The notes under the pieces were generated by a model that ran no database searches, had not been told where the DNA came from, and was given only the letters and a program-made list of their open reading frames with translations. A program made the translations under genes and the position numbers. Below, piece by piece: positions 22,531 to 32,468 of a stretch of 64,000 nt of DNA; positions within the stretch are counted from its first letter, which is position 1; each line of letters opens with the position of its first letter. The DNA lies in contig JASJFT010000003.1 in NCBI GenBank assembly GCA_030770425.1, positions 434,001 to 498,000 of the forward strand, read 5' to 3'. The DNA is from Darksidea phi. Taxonomy: Eukaryota; Ascomycota; Dothideomycetes; Pleosporales; Lentitheciaceae.

Positions 22531-22590
22531 CGCGAAAAGTTGGTGGGGTTGACGGCTTACTTGTATTGACGGCATGCTTATAAAACACGT
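22531..22590 (-). repeat. right terminal inverted repeat of the pogo-like element
   Basis: Reverse complement of 13272-13331 with three transitions, and followed by TA at 22591-22592. Confidence 0.92.
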
Positions 22591-22592
22591 TA

Positions 22593-23128
22593 TCGGGTTT
22601 ACGTTGATCTTTTTAATGTCCGTCGGGCGTTGCATCGAACAACCTTGAGAGGTACAGCTAGACCCCTGTTGGCTGGCGGGGCTCGCGGGGAACCGAAGCT
22701 GAATTTCTATTGGCTGAACAATGATGCAACCGTCATCGTTCCTCGCTATGCCGAAGAAGACCAAAGCGTTAGAAATCACGGAAATGTTGCCTAGGAGTAG
22801 ATACGGTGATGCGTTCTTGATGAGGCGTGGCGAGGGGATCATGAATACGTACATAGAAACCCTCCAAAGGCTATCTAGATGCTCCTTACGTACGTTGCTT
22901 TTAGACTTTCAGCCTACGGCGATAATCGAATATGAGAGCTTCACGTGTGATGAGCTCATACATAATGTTATTTAATTTGCGGACATCCTGGTATTGCCGT
23001 AACCTTTGGGCGACTTCCGGAAAACCGTTCGCAAATAGATCCGCCAGGGAAGGTGAGCAGCGTCAGACATCCAAGTGGTCGACCCTGTTGGAGCATGACT
23101 AGATGCAACAATAGGAAGTTCTCTATAT
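22593..23128. other. intergenic between transposon and regulator
   Basis: 536 bp beyond the transposon. Normal base composition returns at the TA. The short plus-strand frame at 22721-22975 has no recognisable content. The 3' end of the regulator's transcript should fall in the right part. Confidence 0.4.
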
Positions 23129-24259
23129 CTACAACCTCTCCGTCATGTACCTTATCGCATCTCTCAAGACCCTCGCTGTTTTCTCGTACTCGTTCTTCAA
23201 CCAGGCCCCCATTGCCAAATACATGGTTTTATCGCATGCCGCAACCTTATCACTGGCGGCCAGTGAAATCAATTCATCGATCACAGCTCCAACCCTTTTC
23301 ATCTCATGAGAAATAAGCTGTTTCCTGAAGGCGAGCTGAACGCAAGGCTCGTTGATGTTGAAGTTGCCCACGGTAAAAGGTAGCGCTTGCATGGCAAAAC
23401 ACTTTGGGTGCCAATTGGCCACGGAAGGATCCATCGTATCGGATGGCGAAGTAGAACCACCACATGCTAGTCCTGTCGTTGACTCTGAGTTCGAAGATTC
23501 TCTATCACGACTTGCAAGGTGGCCGTACCCAGCGGCCTCCTGGTACCAGCTTAGAACACGAGCAACTATGCTTGCGTAAAGCATTGTCAAATGCGGAATC
23601 GTTCGTGCAAAATCGCTCTTTAGGACCTTTGTGACAGAATCAAGTGCGGATCGATTCACCTCCAGAACGCGTGACATTTCAATCAATACTGCATTTGGAT
23701 TGGACATCGAACCACGAACAGTCAGTCTTTCCAGGAGCTCATTGGCCTCGAGGAAAATTCGATCCCTACTAAAGTCGTTGGTCGGCGGTATGGGAATACC
23801 ACGAGGCTCATTGGTACCCTCATTTGAGAGCGTGGTATCATTACTGCCGTCTAGGCCGTCGAGTCCGGGCCAGCTGGTTGATAGAGATGAGAGAAAAAGG
23901 GTGGGGTCGAGGAGAGCGGGGTCGAAATGGGTATTGTTCTCCGTAGAGGAGGATGCGACCATTGCTGACAATGCGCGTGTACCCTCCATACCGAAGTGGC
24001 CGTCCATATTGAAAGTTCCATTGTTATCAGTAGTAGCAGTCACATTCGGCTCAGAAGGTACATCGTGCGAAATATAAAGTCTTCTTCGAGGTCGTTTCCC
24101 GAACTGGCGCGAGGGACCATATACACAGGATAGTTTCATCGTGATGCAACGACCACACTTCGGTTGGCTTCGGTCACACTTGGTCTTCGCTATCCCGCAG
24201 GCGTCGCATGAGGAACGTAGTTTCCGAGCTGATTGCGAGGTGGCGGGTAGAGTGTCCAT
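23129..24259 (-). CDS. Zn2Cys6 transcription factor, AflR type
   Basis: Single exon, 376 aa. The binuclear zinc cluster is at residues 18-46: CDACGIAKTKCDRSQPKCGRC and then ITMKLSC. It is followed by the YGPSRQFGKRPRRR linker, which is typical of aflatoxin-regulator-like proteins (compare the usual YGVSRRxGKP). The middle is Ser/Thr/Asn-rich. The C-terminal half (VLIEMSRVLEVNRSALDSV, then LRKQLISHEMKRVGAVIDEL and a helical end) fits the AflR regulatory region. Such factors sit in the nucleus and switch on a nearby metabolite cluster. Here only a P450 remnant, a hydrolase and an exporter lie within 20 kb, and no synthase. The stop lies about 540 bp from the transposon end, so the gene is not broken. 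Confidence 0.85.
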   Translation of the reverse strand: MDTLPATSQSARKLRSSCDACGIAKTKCDRSQPKCGRCITMKLSCVYGPSRQFGKRPRRRLYISHDVPSEPNVTATTDNNGTFNMDGHFGMEGTRALSAMVASSSTENNTHFDPALLDPTLFLSSLSTSWPGLDGLDGSNDTTLSNEGTNEPRGIPIPPTNDFSRDRIFLEANELLERLTVRGSMSNPNAVLIEMSRVLEVNRSALDSVTKVLKSDFARTIPHLTMLYASIVARVLSWYQEAAGYGHLASRDRESSNSESTTGLACGGSTSPSDTMDPSVANWHPKCFAMQALPFTVGNFNINEPCVQLAFRKQLISHEMKRVGAVIDELISLAASDKVAACDKTMYLAMGAWLKNEYEKTARVLRDAIRYMTERL

Positions 24260-24608
24260 TTCCGAGCAATAGGGTGAACGGTTATTTTATCTCGTGGTTG
24301 CGTTGAATACTCTGGGGTGGTAGAGGCTGCACGCCCAGTGAACTCATCATATATCGGATTACGTAAGCGCGTTTTGACACATCTAAAGAAGCGAAAGAGG
24401 ATGATAAAGACATTGGTTCCGATGGCCGGTAAAGAGCTTGAATTTAATGGAAGCTTTGGAACCGTTGGGTAGTGCATTGGTTACTACTGATTACTAAGCT
24501 GCCAAGCCATGACATCAACCATTTTCCATGCATCCACACCGTCTCCGTCTACGCACTCTCATCTTCAATTGTTGCCGTTAAGACTCCCCCATTGTCAAGC
24601 TTCTTACA
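24260..24608. promoter_or_regulatory. divergent promoter of the AflR-type gene and SDHAF2
   Basis: 349 bp between two head-to-head starts, so it must serve both genes. A pyrimidine-rich tract (CCATCCACACCGTCTCC region, about 24525-24550) lies just upstream of the plus-strand start, a common feature of constitutive fungal promoters. No defined site recognised. Confidence 0.4.
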
Positions 24609-25691
24609 ATGGCATTCTCCCGTATTGCCCTCCGCTCCTCGCGTGCTGTGCTCATCCTCAGCCGCTCAACTCGGCCGTTCTCCGTATATGCATCACGATG
24701 CAACGAATTCGAAGCTCTAAACAAGCGCGCCCAAGACACAGCCGATGAATACCGTAGATACCAAACTTCCAAACCGCTCAACCCACACTTTACGAACACC
24801 ACCTCGACCATTACAAACGAGATGCCGTCACTTGGCAAGGATGCGCCGCCGCCAGAGTTGATCACCAACGTGGATGGCGAGTTTACGCCTAAGGACGCTG
24901 TGCCAGAGAATACGGAGAGGATGACAGGCGGAACTCAGAGCAGTCAACGCGCTGATGTCAGTGGGAGTAACAAGGAGCTGAAGGGTGACGTGGAAGGCAA
25001 GGGAGAACTTGGCGTAGGTGAGATGGAGGGTGCGACATTCAAGGTCGAGCCATTGAGGAGAACGGGCGAGGACGATGCGACGATGAAAGCGAGGTTACTA
25101 TGTCCGTTTCCTATCAAGCCTTACTACACACCACCGCCTGCCTTTACCGAGCGCGTGCCTGTGGATAGGGGGCTAGAGCCGTTGGGCTAAGAGACCACGA
25201 TCATTAACGATGATGTAGATCAGAGTCGCAAAAGGGGAACGCTCGAAAGTGAGCTCCTCATGTCCACCTTCGCCGACGCCCACCTCGCCACCATGACAAC
25301 TGCCCAACTCACCCAATACGACCTCTTCCTCGACGAAAACGACTGGGATATCTACTACTGGGCGACACAGGAACCCAATCCTACTTCTCTGGAAACCGCT
25401 GAAGGGTCTTCGGCTGATCTTGCCACTTCCACTGCACAAGAGAAGGGCGCAGAGAAGGATGAGTGGAAGAGGCAGCCTGCTAAGGGCGAGTGGGCGCAAA
25501 CAGTGGGTACGTTCAAGCCCGCGTATCGGCCTGTTCCGGCAAGGTGGAAAGATAGTGAGATTTTGGGGTTGTTGAGAAAACATGTACAGGACAGGAGTTC
25601 TGGCGGTAGTACGGAAGGGGACGCAAAGGGGACCGAGAAAGGGACTGGCGGACTGGGCATGATGCCTGAAGTCAGGCAGTTTGACCACTGA
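24609..25691 (+). CDS. SDH5: succinate dehydrogenase assembly factor 2 (Sdh5-like)
   Basis: Two exons, 24609-25101 and 25219-25691, with a 117-bp intron (GTCCGT donor, CATTAAC branch-like site, TGTAG acceptor). The join restores [19 protein letters not shown], the signature of the family, and gives 321 aa. The N-terminus ([20 protein letters not shown]) is an Arg/Ser-rich mitochondrial targeting sequence. The conserved core includes STFADAHL and [13 protein letters not shown] (about residues 202-214). The C-terminus is [20 protein letters not shown]. In the mitochondrial matrix it promotes attachment of FAD to the SDH flavoprotein subunit. Read without the intron, the gene looks like two unrelated frames of 193 and 143 aa. 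The long linker between transit peptide and core is usual in fungi. Confidence 0.92.
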
Positions 25692-26070
25692 TCAACCTGT
25701 GTGTAACCCATCGGCTAGCCCTGTAGTATTCATAGTTGTATCATAATCGAATCTTCGCCTCATCGACGTGGACATCGTTCGTGTAAGGTTGGATTCTATA
25801 ATAGGCATCGGTCCCGCGGCATGTTTCGAAACTTCCACGCAACGTCGATATTAATTTCCACGCCGAGCATCCTTAGATTCTCCATACCCCACCAAACGTC
25901 TGCCGGCATTAATCTATCCCACATGACCGGGGGAAGGCTACGTCCCAAACACAGTACAATCATTGGTGGCTTTAGCCGACCGTCTCTAAACGCGGATGCC
26001 CTCTGCGCAGTCGTCATAGTCGTCGTCCGGATGATCCGCCTGGAAAAAATTGTAGCCGAATTTTTGTCTT

Positions 26071-26076
26071 TATATA
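26071..26076 (+). promoter_or_regulatory. TATA-like box of the galactanase gene
   Basis: TATATA, 73 bp upstream of the ATG at 26144, in an otherwise mixed sequence. Position and sequence fit a TATA box. Confidence 0.4.
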
Positions 26077-26143
26077 CTATGTGACATCGTAGACTCAGAA
26101 TGTCGTCGCGCACCGGTTTTGTCATTCGTCCATCGTGTCCACC

Positions 26144-27214
26144 ATGCACATCCCATCCCTCCTCCCCATCCTCTTCGCAGCGCCCGCCTTCGCTGCGTTG
26201 CCATACAAAGGCGTAGACTGGAGTTCCACCATTGTCGTCGAAAAAGCAGGCACAACATTTAAAAACAGTGCAGGCACTACGCAACCACTCGAAACCATCC
26301 TTAAAGCTTCCGGGGTAAACATCGTTCGCCAGCGCATATGGGTCAACCCCTCCGACGGCAACTACAACCTCGACTACAACATCCGACTGGCCAAGCGCGC
26401 CAAAGCTGCGGGCTTGCAGATATACCTCGATTTCCACTATAGCGATACATGGGCGGATCCAGCGCATCAGGGCAAACCGGCAGCGTGGAATGGTCTTTCC
26501 ACCGATGCGCTAGTGGCGAAGATATACGATTACACCAAAGAAGTTTTGAACGCGTTTGCGACGAACAATGTCCCTCTCGCCATGGTATCCATCGGCAACG
26601 AAATAACACCCGGTTTGCTCTGGCCAACCGGCCAACTGAGTAAAAGCGGCGGCCCAAAGAACGCAGCGCGCTTATTAAAAAGCGCCAGCAAAGCCATCAA
26701 AGAGAGCAATATGAGCCCCAAGCCAAAAATAATGATCCATCTAGACAACGGCTGGAAAACCGACACGCAAACATGGTGGTACGACACGGTACTCGGTTCA
26801 GGCGGCGGTCTAACAAGCAGCGACTACGACATCCAAGGCGTATCCTACTACCCCTTCTACAACAGCGCAGCCACACTCTCCAGTTTAGGAAATAGTCTGA
26901 ATACAATGGCGAAGAAGTACGGCAAGGAAATCATGGTCGTGGAAACCGACTGGCCGACGTACTGTCCCAACCCCGCGTACGCGTTCCCTAGCGACGCGAA
27001 GAATATTCCGTTGAGTGTGGATGGACAGAAGCAGTGGATGAAGGCGGTGGCTGCAAAGGTGGAGGGCGTGAGTGGGGGGAAGGGTACGGGGTTGTTTTAT
27101 TGGGAGCCGGCTTGGATAGGGAATGCAGGGTTGGGGAGTAGTTGTGGGTATAATCTTATGGTTGCTAGTGATGGCAAGGTTATGGATAGTTTGAGTGTTT
27201 TTGGGAGTTTGTAG
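26144..27214 (+). CDS. GH53 arabinogalactan endo-beta-1,4-galactanase
   Basis: Single exon, 356 aa from the ATG at 26144 (the frame opens earlier, but only at GTG). MHIPSLLPILFAAPAFAALP is a signal peptide. The GH53 domain fills the rest: KGVDWSS near the start, IVRQRIWVNPSDGNYNLDY, and QIYLDFHYSDTWADPAHQ. The acid/base Glu is in VSIGNEITPG (about residue 152) and the nucleophile Glu in VVETDWP (about 266). FYWEPAW comes late. All catalytic parts are present and the length is normal. The enzyme cuts beta-1,4-galactan side chains of pectin outside the cell. Codon choice changes from C-ending to G/T-ending codons in the last 250 bp, which I note but cannot explain. Confidence 0.93.
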   Translation: MHIPSLLPILFAAPAFAALPYKGVDWSSTIVVEKAGTTFKNSAGTTQPLETILKASGVNIVRQRIWVNPSDGNYNLDYNIRLAKRAKAAGLQIYLDFHYSDTWADPAHQGKPAAWNGLSTDALVAKIYDYTKEVLNAFATNNVPLAMVSIGNEITPGLLWPTGQLSKSGGPKNAARLLKSASKAIKESNMSPKPKIMIHLDNGWKTDTQTWWYDTVLGSGGGLTSSDYDIQGVSYYPFYNSAATLSSLGNSLNTMAKKYGKEIMVVETDWPTYCPNPAYAFPSDAKNIPLSVDGQKQWMKAVAAKVEGVSGGKGTGLFYWEPAWIGNAGLGSSCGYNLMVASDGKVMDSLSVFGSL

Positions 27215-27649
27215 ATGAAGTACGTGTTTCGTAGTGTTCCACCGATCGAGAGGGTGTAGCAAGCTAGTCGGGTCATCGAAGCACGACCGAGGTGAAGGTA
27301 CTAGCGTTTTAGTCCTCACCCTACGGCTTCTATATAAGAGTTACTAAAAAGATAGAATGGCTTTGCTAGCTGTTGGCGCGTCGAGGAAGAAAATGACTCG
27401 GACCGAACATGGAGCCGGACGAGCTACGTGCGCGATGTGATTACTATTACTACTATACATACAGAGGCCTTATCTCTATCCGCCCTTTTCGATCACCGCA
27501 AGATGCCAAAGGGAGATTGAACCGAGACCGAACTAGCACCAGAAGCTTCATTCCATGCAATATATCTCCGAATTACCGTCATTGGCCGAAGCCGCCTTTT
27601 TTGAAGACCCCGTAAAGAAAATGCATCGATGGCATCCGAAAGGCTGCCA
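27215..27649. other. intergenic, convergent gene ends
   Basis: 435 bp between the stops of two convergent genes. It should hold both polyadenylation regions. Nothing else seen. Confidence 0.4.
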
Positions 27650-30600
27650 TTACTGTTCCAGCTTGTCCTTCGTGCCCTTTTCTTCTGCCTCGCCTCCCTT
27701 TTTCCCTAGAAGCATAGCGCGGAAGTCATCGTTGCTCTTCGCCTCACCATTTTTAATAGCGGTTGTAGTATTCCGCGGCACAGCAGGTCTGTGTCCAAGT
27801 CCGGGTTTGCCCCGACCTCGTGCGCCACCTCGTGCGCCACCTCGTGCGCCACCTCTCGCAATTGGTCTGTTGACCCGGGTTGGCTGAACAAAGCTGTTGC
27901 TTGCTTTCCACTCACCCTTCTGCTTCATGAGTTCATAGCCACGTCCGATGCGCAGCTTTCTGCCCTCAAAATCTTTGTTCTGCAGCGCGAACTCGGCTTT
28001 GCCGGCCTGATCAATGCTTCCAAACTCAATCAAGGCGCCACCGTGTTGCGGCATGAGCGTAATCTTCTTGTACCCATAAGGTTCGAGGAGAGTCTTGAGG
28101 CGGGCATCATTGACCGTGTCGGGAATATTGAGAATTGCGATAGTCCGTTCGCCCTTATTGGGCATGCTGTCGTCCGGAGCAGCATCTGCTTGTCCAGGTG
28201 TAGCCTCGCGCTCCTCCGGCGATGCGGCATTCTCAATAATGGACTTGATTTTCGGCTTTGCGTCCTTGTCACTTGCAATCTCCACGTGAAGTTCCAAACC
28301 AGCGAAGTCTTTACCGTTCATCTCGGCCACCGCGGCATCAGCATCGTCCTTGGATTCATATATAATGAAACCGAAGCCCTTATTGTTGCCGTTCTTCATC
28401 GTTGGTATATTGACTCTTTCGATCTTTCCGAACGGCTCGAACGCCTCTTGTATCTCGTTCTTTTTGCACTTGAAGTTAAGATGCCAGACGTAAACTTCTC
28501 GGCCCTCTGCAGTAGCACCGTCACGCTTCTTCTTTGCGTTGGGGTTTGAGATCTTGGCAATGAGCTTCAAACCATCCACATCTGTACTGTCGAGCTTGGT
28601 AGCGGCGATTGCATCGCCAGAGTTTGCAAATTGCACGTAGCAGAAACGACGGTGGGTATCGAACTTGAGCGACGGAAAACGCACTCCTAAGATCTCGCCA
28701 AACGGACCGAAAAGCTTTCGGATATATGCTTCGTCTGCATCCGCGGGGTAATTGGCGACGTACAGCGTGGTGTTTCCACCTCGCTTGATAGTAATGTCAT
28801 TGCCTTCGAAGCCTTTCGCTTCTTTGGTCAAGGCGTAGTCAGCTTCCTCGGGTGTCTCAAACTCGACGATGGCCACCATGCTCTCCTTTTCCGGTTTCAT
28901 GGTCACATTACGAACTTTGCCAGCATCTGTGAAGAACTTGCGAATTTGCGTTTGCGTTGTGCTTTGGGGGAGTCTTTGCACGATGATCGTTGTGTGCTCG
29001 CGATCACGTTTCTGAACTGCCGATCCGGGATCCGAAGGCACCACGCTTGCTTCCCTGGCATCGACAGCAACAGAAGCGGGAGGAGCCGAAGAGGTTTCGC
29101 CAACTTGAAGCTGCTTGGTCTTCTTCGCGGGAGAGTCTTCTTCGCGGGCATCTTCTCGTTTCCTCTTGCCAGACCCGTCGGCAACGTGGTTGTAATGTTG
29201 CTCTGGCTGGTTCGCAGCAGCTGCTGCGGCCTCTTTCTGCCGCCTAATGGCAACAATACGCTCCGACCTTCGTCGTTCTATTTGCGCACTCCGCACTTTA
29301 AGAACCGTCTCATGCTGCTCACAGTGGTTAATGTACATCTCGATCAGCAGCTCGGGCTGGTCGATTGTGTTAAGGCGCTTCATGCCACGCTCGAGAACGC
29401 CAGTTGCCCCAGAGGGTGGTAGTAATTGCTGTCCAGCATTGCTCTTGTCACGCATCGCATGATTAGACCACAGCACCATCTCCCAGAGGTAGTACCGGTA
29501 CCAAAAGTCGTACGAGTCTTGCTGCGCCTTGACCAGTGAATTCCATATATTTCGCGCTTCGAAAACGTTGCCACGTTGAACCCAAGACTTGATATGGATT
29601 CGTTCGAGGCGGTATTTAGGATCCCCTGGCCAATCACGGCCGTATTTCTTCATACCAACTTCTCGCACATGTTCTAGAGCGGAGCGAATGCCAACCTCAG
29701 CAATATCGGCATCGTCCTCTGAGGCACGGGGGTCGATCGCTTTCCGTCGCAGATACCCACACCAGGCAATTTGAACCTTGATCAACTCCTCGAGATCGGT
29801 ATGCTCCAATAGGCCGGTTCCAGTCGCGGTGTGCTTGACGCCTTCAATCTCGTCAAATCCTCTCTGCTCAGCCTCCAGAGTCAGGATCCGATGTGACCAT
29901 AGAGCTCCGGACCAGGGGCAATGCTTTGTAGCACGTTCCAGGACATTTGGCAAATCGACCGAACGGTTTTGTTGCCAAATTAAGAATTCAACATGATCCT
30001 CCCACAGCATCGTGTTGACTGGAAAACGGAGCGTGGCGCGCTCATAGAGAGCATTCACAAGATGGAAACTGTATACCCCCATCGTCTTCTTCTCCCACTT
30101 CAAGTATCGCGTCATGGCGTGATACTCTGCATCCTGGTCGCCTTGTTGAATGGCCTGGAGTAACTTGAACTCGAACTCTTCGCGGTTGGTATACTGCTGT
30201 TTGATGTGCGTGTTCCGCTTTATAGCTTCCTCCATTGCCTCTTCGGCATTACCGTTCAGCCGCGAAATGAATGAGGCATACTTGGAAAGAGTGTCGGCCC
30301 ATGTTGCGTGTGGCTGGCCGAGCCGTTCGCTGAAGACAGCGGTGATATTTGCTATTTTCTCCGTGTGGGGGCCACTGCGCTCGAGGTCGTCGCACAGAAA
30401 TTGCAGGTAGCGGTCCCACACCATGCTACTGTCTTGGAGATTGTACTTGACCTTGTTGGCACCTTGCTGCCAAGTATCCAACAATAGCTGAGGGGTGAAT
30501 AGCTTGCGTCCAATGACCTTGTCTTCGACAGGCCACTGTTCGGGGGGGATTAACTCCCATGAGCACACCATCAGATGCTCGACATATCCGGCATACGAGA

Positions 30601-31795
30601 CCCAGATCTTGGCGCTATAAGGCTCTTCTTGCGTGGCTTGCTTGAAGAGCTCGATAACGCTCCTGCGCTCTTCAACGTTTGTCGCCAATGCCATCTCATC
30701 GCTAAGCCGGTATTCCCACAAAACCTCGCCCAGCGGGTATATCTTTGACATCTTTTGGTAAGCATCGCGGAGGATCGACAGCAGCTCGTACGTCCGCGCG
30801 TTGCCAGGATCAATCGAGGACATATGATACCGAAAGCCTTGGTGGAGCGTGGTGACGAATGAGGCATGGCTGTAGTAGTCGAGCGGGTTTTCTGCTAAGG
30901 ATTTGTCGAGTTGAACAAGGTAGTCGATGTGCTGCTGCTCAAGCGCCTTGCTTGCAAAGCTGCGTGGCATTGGAGAGGCGTCGCCCATCCTGATGTCGGT
31001 TGATGAGGTGCCGGAAAGAGTGCGGGGGATATCTTGAAGGCTATGGAGGGTCAGTGTCGCGCGGCCAAGATTTCACAACAGGCAGCCGTGACCCGTGACA
31101 AACAAACACGCGAGCTTTCGCCACCAGTCCTGCGCAATCTCAGGGAACAGGCGTCAATGACGAGTGCGCCGTCCGATTGTACGCGAACACACAAAAAAAA
31201 GGCACAAGGGTAAGAAGAAGGGTGAATTACCTGTACGACGGTCGCTGGGCGGCGGAGTTGCGTCGCGCAGTTTGCTGATGTTGCATTGAAGCTAGGTCTG
31301 CGTCCACGTCAGTCGCTGTATTCCTTCCCTTCGCGCTTCGGGACAGATGCTCCACTGCATTTCCCCTTGCCCCTTGTCACTTTCACCATGGTTCTGTAAG
31401 GGCTACCCACCTGCTAGTGCATCCATGCTTGCCGTCGACGTGTTCCGGTGTAGCGCATGCGGAGGAGTTATGCGTGCATCGCGGGGGGAGTGTAGAGGTC
31501 GCTCGAGGGGAGGAGTGTTCGTTGCGCTGTGGATCGCTCGCACACCGTTCGTGAAACTGGCGATACCTGGGGAGGGGTTCTGCTGGTATGCGGATTGCGC
31601 GTGTGCTTGCGGATACGGATGCGGCTGCGGCGACGATGTGATTTGCTGGCTGAGGCCCGAGGTGGTGCGCGAGGGCATCTGGGGTATTGCGCGCTTGCTC
31701 GGCGATTGCAACGATGGCGATGCGAGAGCTGAGTGCGGCGGAGGAGTCTCTTGCGCCGGCGAGTCCTGCGGCGAGAGTAGCGAGTTGATGTCCAT
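27650..31795 (-). CDS. PRP24: U4/U6 snRNA-associated splicing factor PRP24 (SART3-like)
   Basis: Three exons: 31795-31411, 31297-31231 and 31040-27650, with introns of 113 and 190 bp. All joins keep frame and give 1280 aa. A Pro/Ser-rich leader (MDINSLLSPQDSP) of about 165 residues is followed by HAT helical repeats (about 170-700), a Lys/Arg-rich nuclear-localising stretch (GSGKRKRE), and four RRMs. These begin near residues 831 (TTIIVQRLPQ), 907 (TTLYVANYP), 999 (EVYVWHLNF) and 1114 (RTIAILNIP). An RGGARGG repeat precedes the C-terminal LSm-binding motif (NDDFRAMLLGKK). In the nucleus it anneals U4 and U6 snRNAs to recycle snRNPs. The large frame alone would suggest a start at 30988, but the coding sequence continues upstream in phase through both introns. 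Confidence 0.9.
27817..27852 (+). repeat. 12-bp tandem repeat in PRP24
   Basis: Three copies of CGTGCGCCACCT in a row. They encode the repeated Arg-Gly-Gly-Ala units near the protein's C-terminus. Copy number could vary between strains. Confidence 0.8.
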
Positions 31796-32468
31796 TCTGG
31801 CTGCGCTCCCAGGCGTCTCTTCCTTGGACCCTGGTTGTTGCTCGTCGTTGCTCGTCCTTGTGCAGGTGCACCGCTACAGGGACGTTCTATGGGCCGAAAG
31901 TGAAGCGGACGGGGTGACCTCTGGCGGACGGCATGGGACGGACGAGGGCTGGGCGTCGCCGCGTTGGGTAGTTAAGTAGTCGTAGCTTGGAATCGCAAAG
32001 GAGTGTGTAAGGAGCGAGAGCTAGTCCTCACCGCCGACGGTAGATACAAGAGGCTGGCCTAGGTAAGAGAAAGAACCAACACGTCAGGCAAGCTAAGGTC
32101 GGCACTGCGGGTCCAGGTAGAGCTAAATGACGGCAGTCTTGCAGCCGCCTCGCCGCCTCGCCAATCTAATCTAACGGCCGTTGAGACTGTCAACTGGTGG
32201 AAGCAGTGCCGTTAGAGCAAACAGGATGCGTTGCGCGATGAGTAGTCTACGGTTGCAGACTCCAAACGACGACGGTGCAAAACCTGCTCGCACATCTCTC
32301 GGAAAACTGTGCCAGTGATCGTCCTGTGGTTGTTCGAGAATATGACGATCACTAGTCACGTGGAAACACCCCTGCACGCGTCTCTGCTAGTGCCAGCCAT
32401 CAGAAATCTTTAGGCTTCACGACGACGACCCCCATCAACACGCAGCCATTGGGGTGTCGCACATCAAT
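31796..32468. promoter_or_regulatory. divergent promoter region, PRP24 and uL22m
   Basis: 673 bp between two head-to-head starts. It is GC-rich next to PRP24. The tandem GCCGCCTCGCCGCCTCGCC at about 32146-32163 is a simple repeat. No gene is seen in it, and a 68-codon minus-strand frame at 32377-32171 is not convincing. Confidence 0.4.

Larger units (their letters stand above)
13272..22590 (+). mobile_element. pogo/Fot1-like DNA transposon, RIP-mutated, interrupted by an LTR element
   Basis: The ends are near-perfect 60-bp inverted repeats, flanked on both sides by TA (13270-13271 and 22591-22592), the target duplication of Tc1/mariner elements. Removing the retrotransposon at 14400-21863 and its 5-bp duplication leaves about 1850 bp, a usual size for Fot1-like elements. 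The transposase frame is full of TAG/TAA stops and the sequence has almost no CA or TG dinucleotides between about 13.7 and 14.4 kb, the trace of RIP. It cannot make its own transposase. It lies between the MFS gene and the AflR-type regulator and breaks neither. Confidence 0.9.

Noticed and set aside
22498..22975. Frames crossing the right end of the pogo element
   Set aside because: They run through the inverted repeat into flanking DNA and have no protein features.
31347..31979. 210-codon plus-strand frame rich in Cys and Gly
   Set aside because: Antisense shadow of the Pro/Ser-rich first exon of PRP24; the GC-rich sequence keeps it open.
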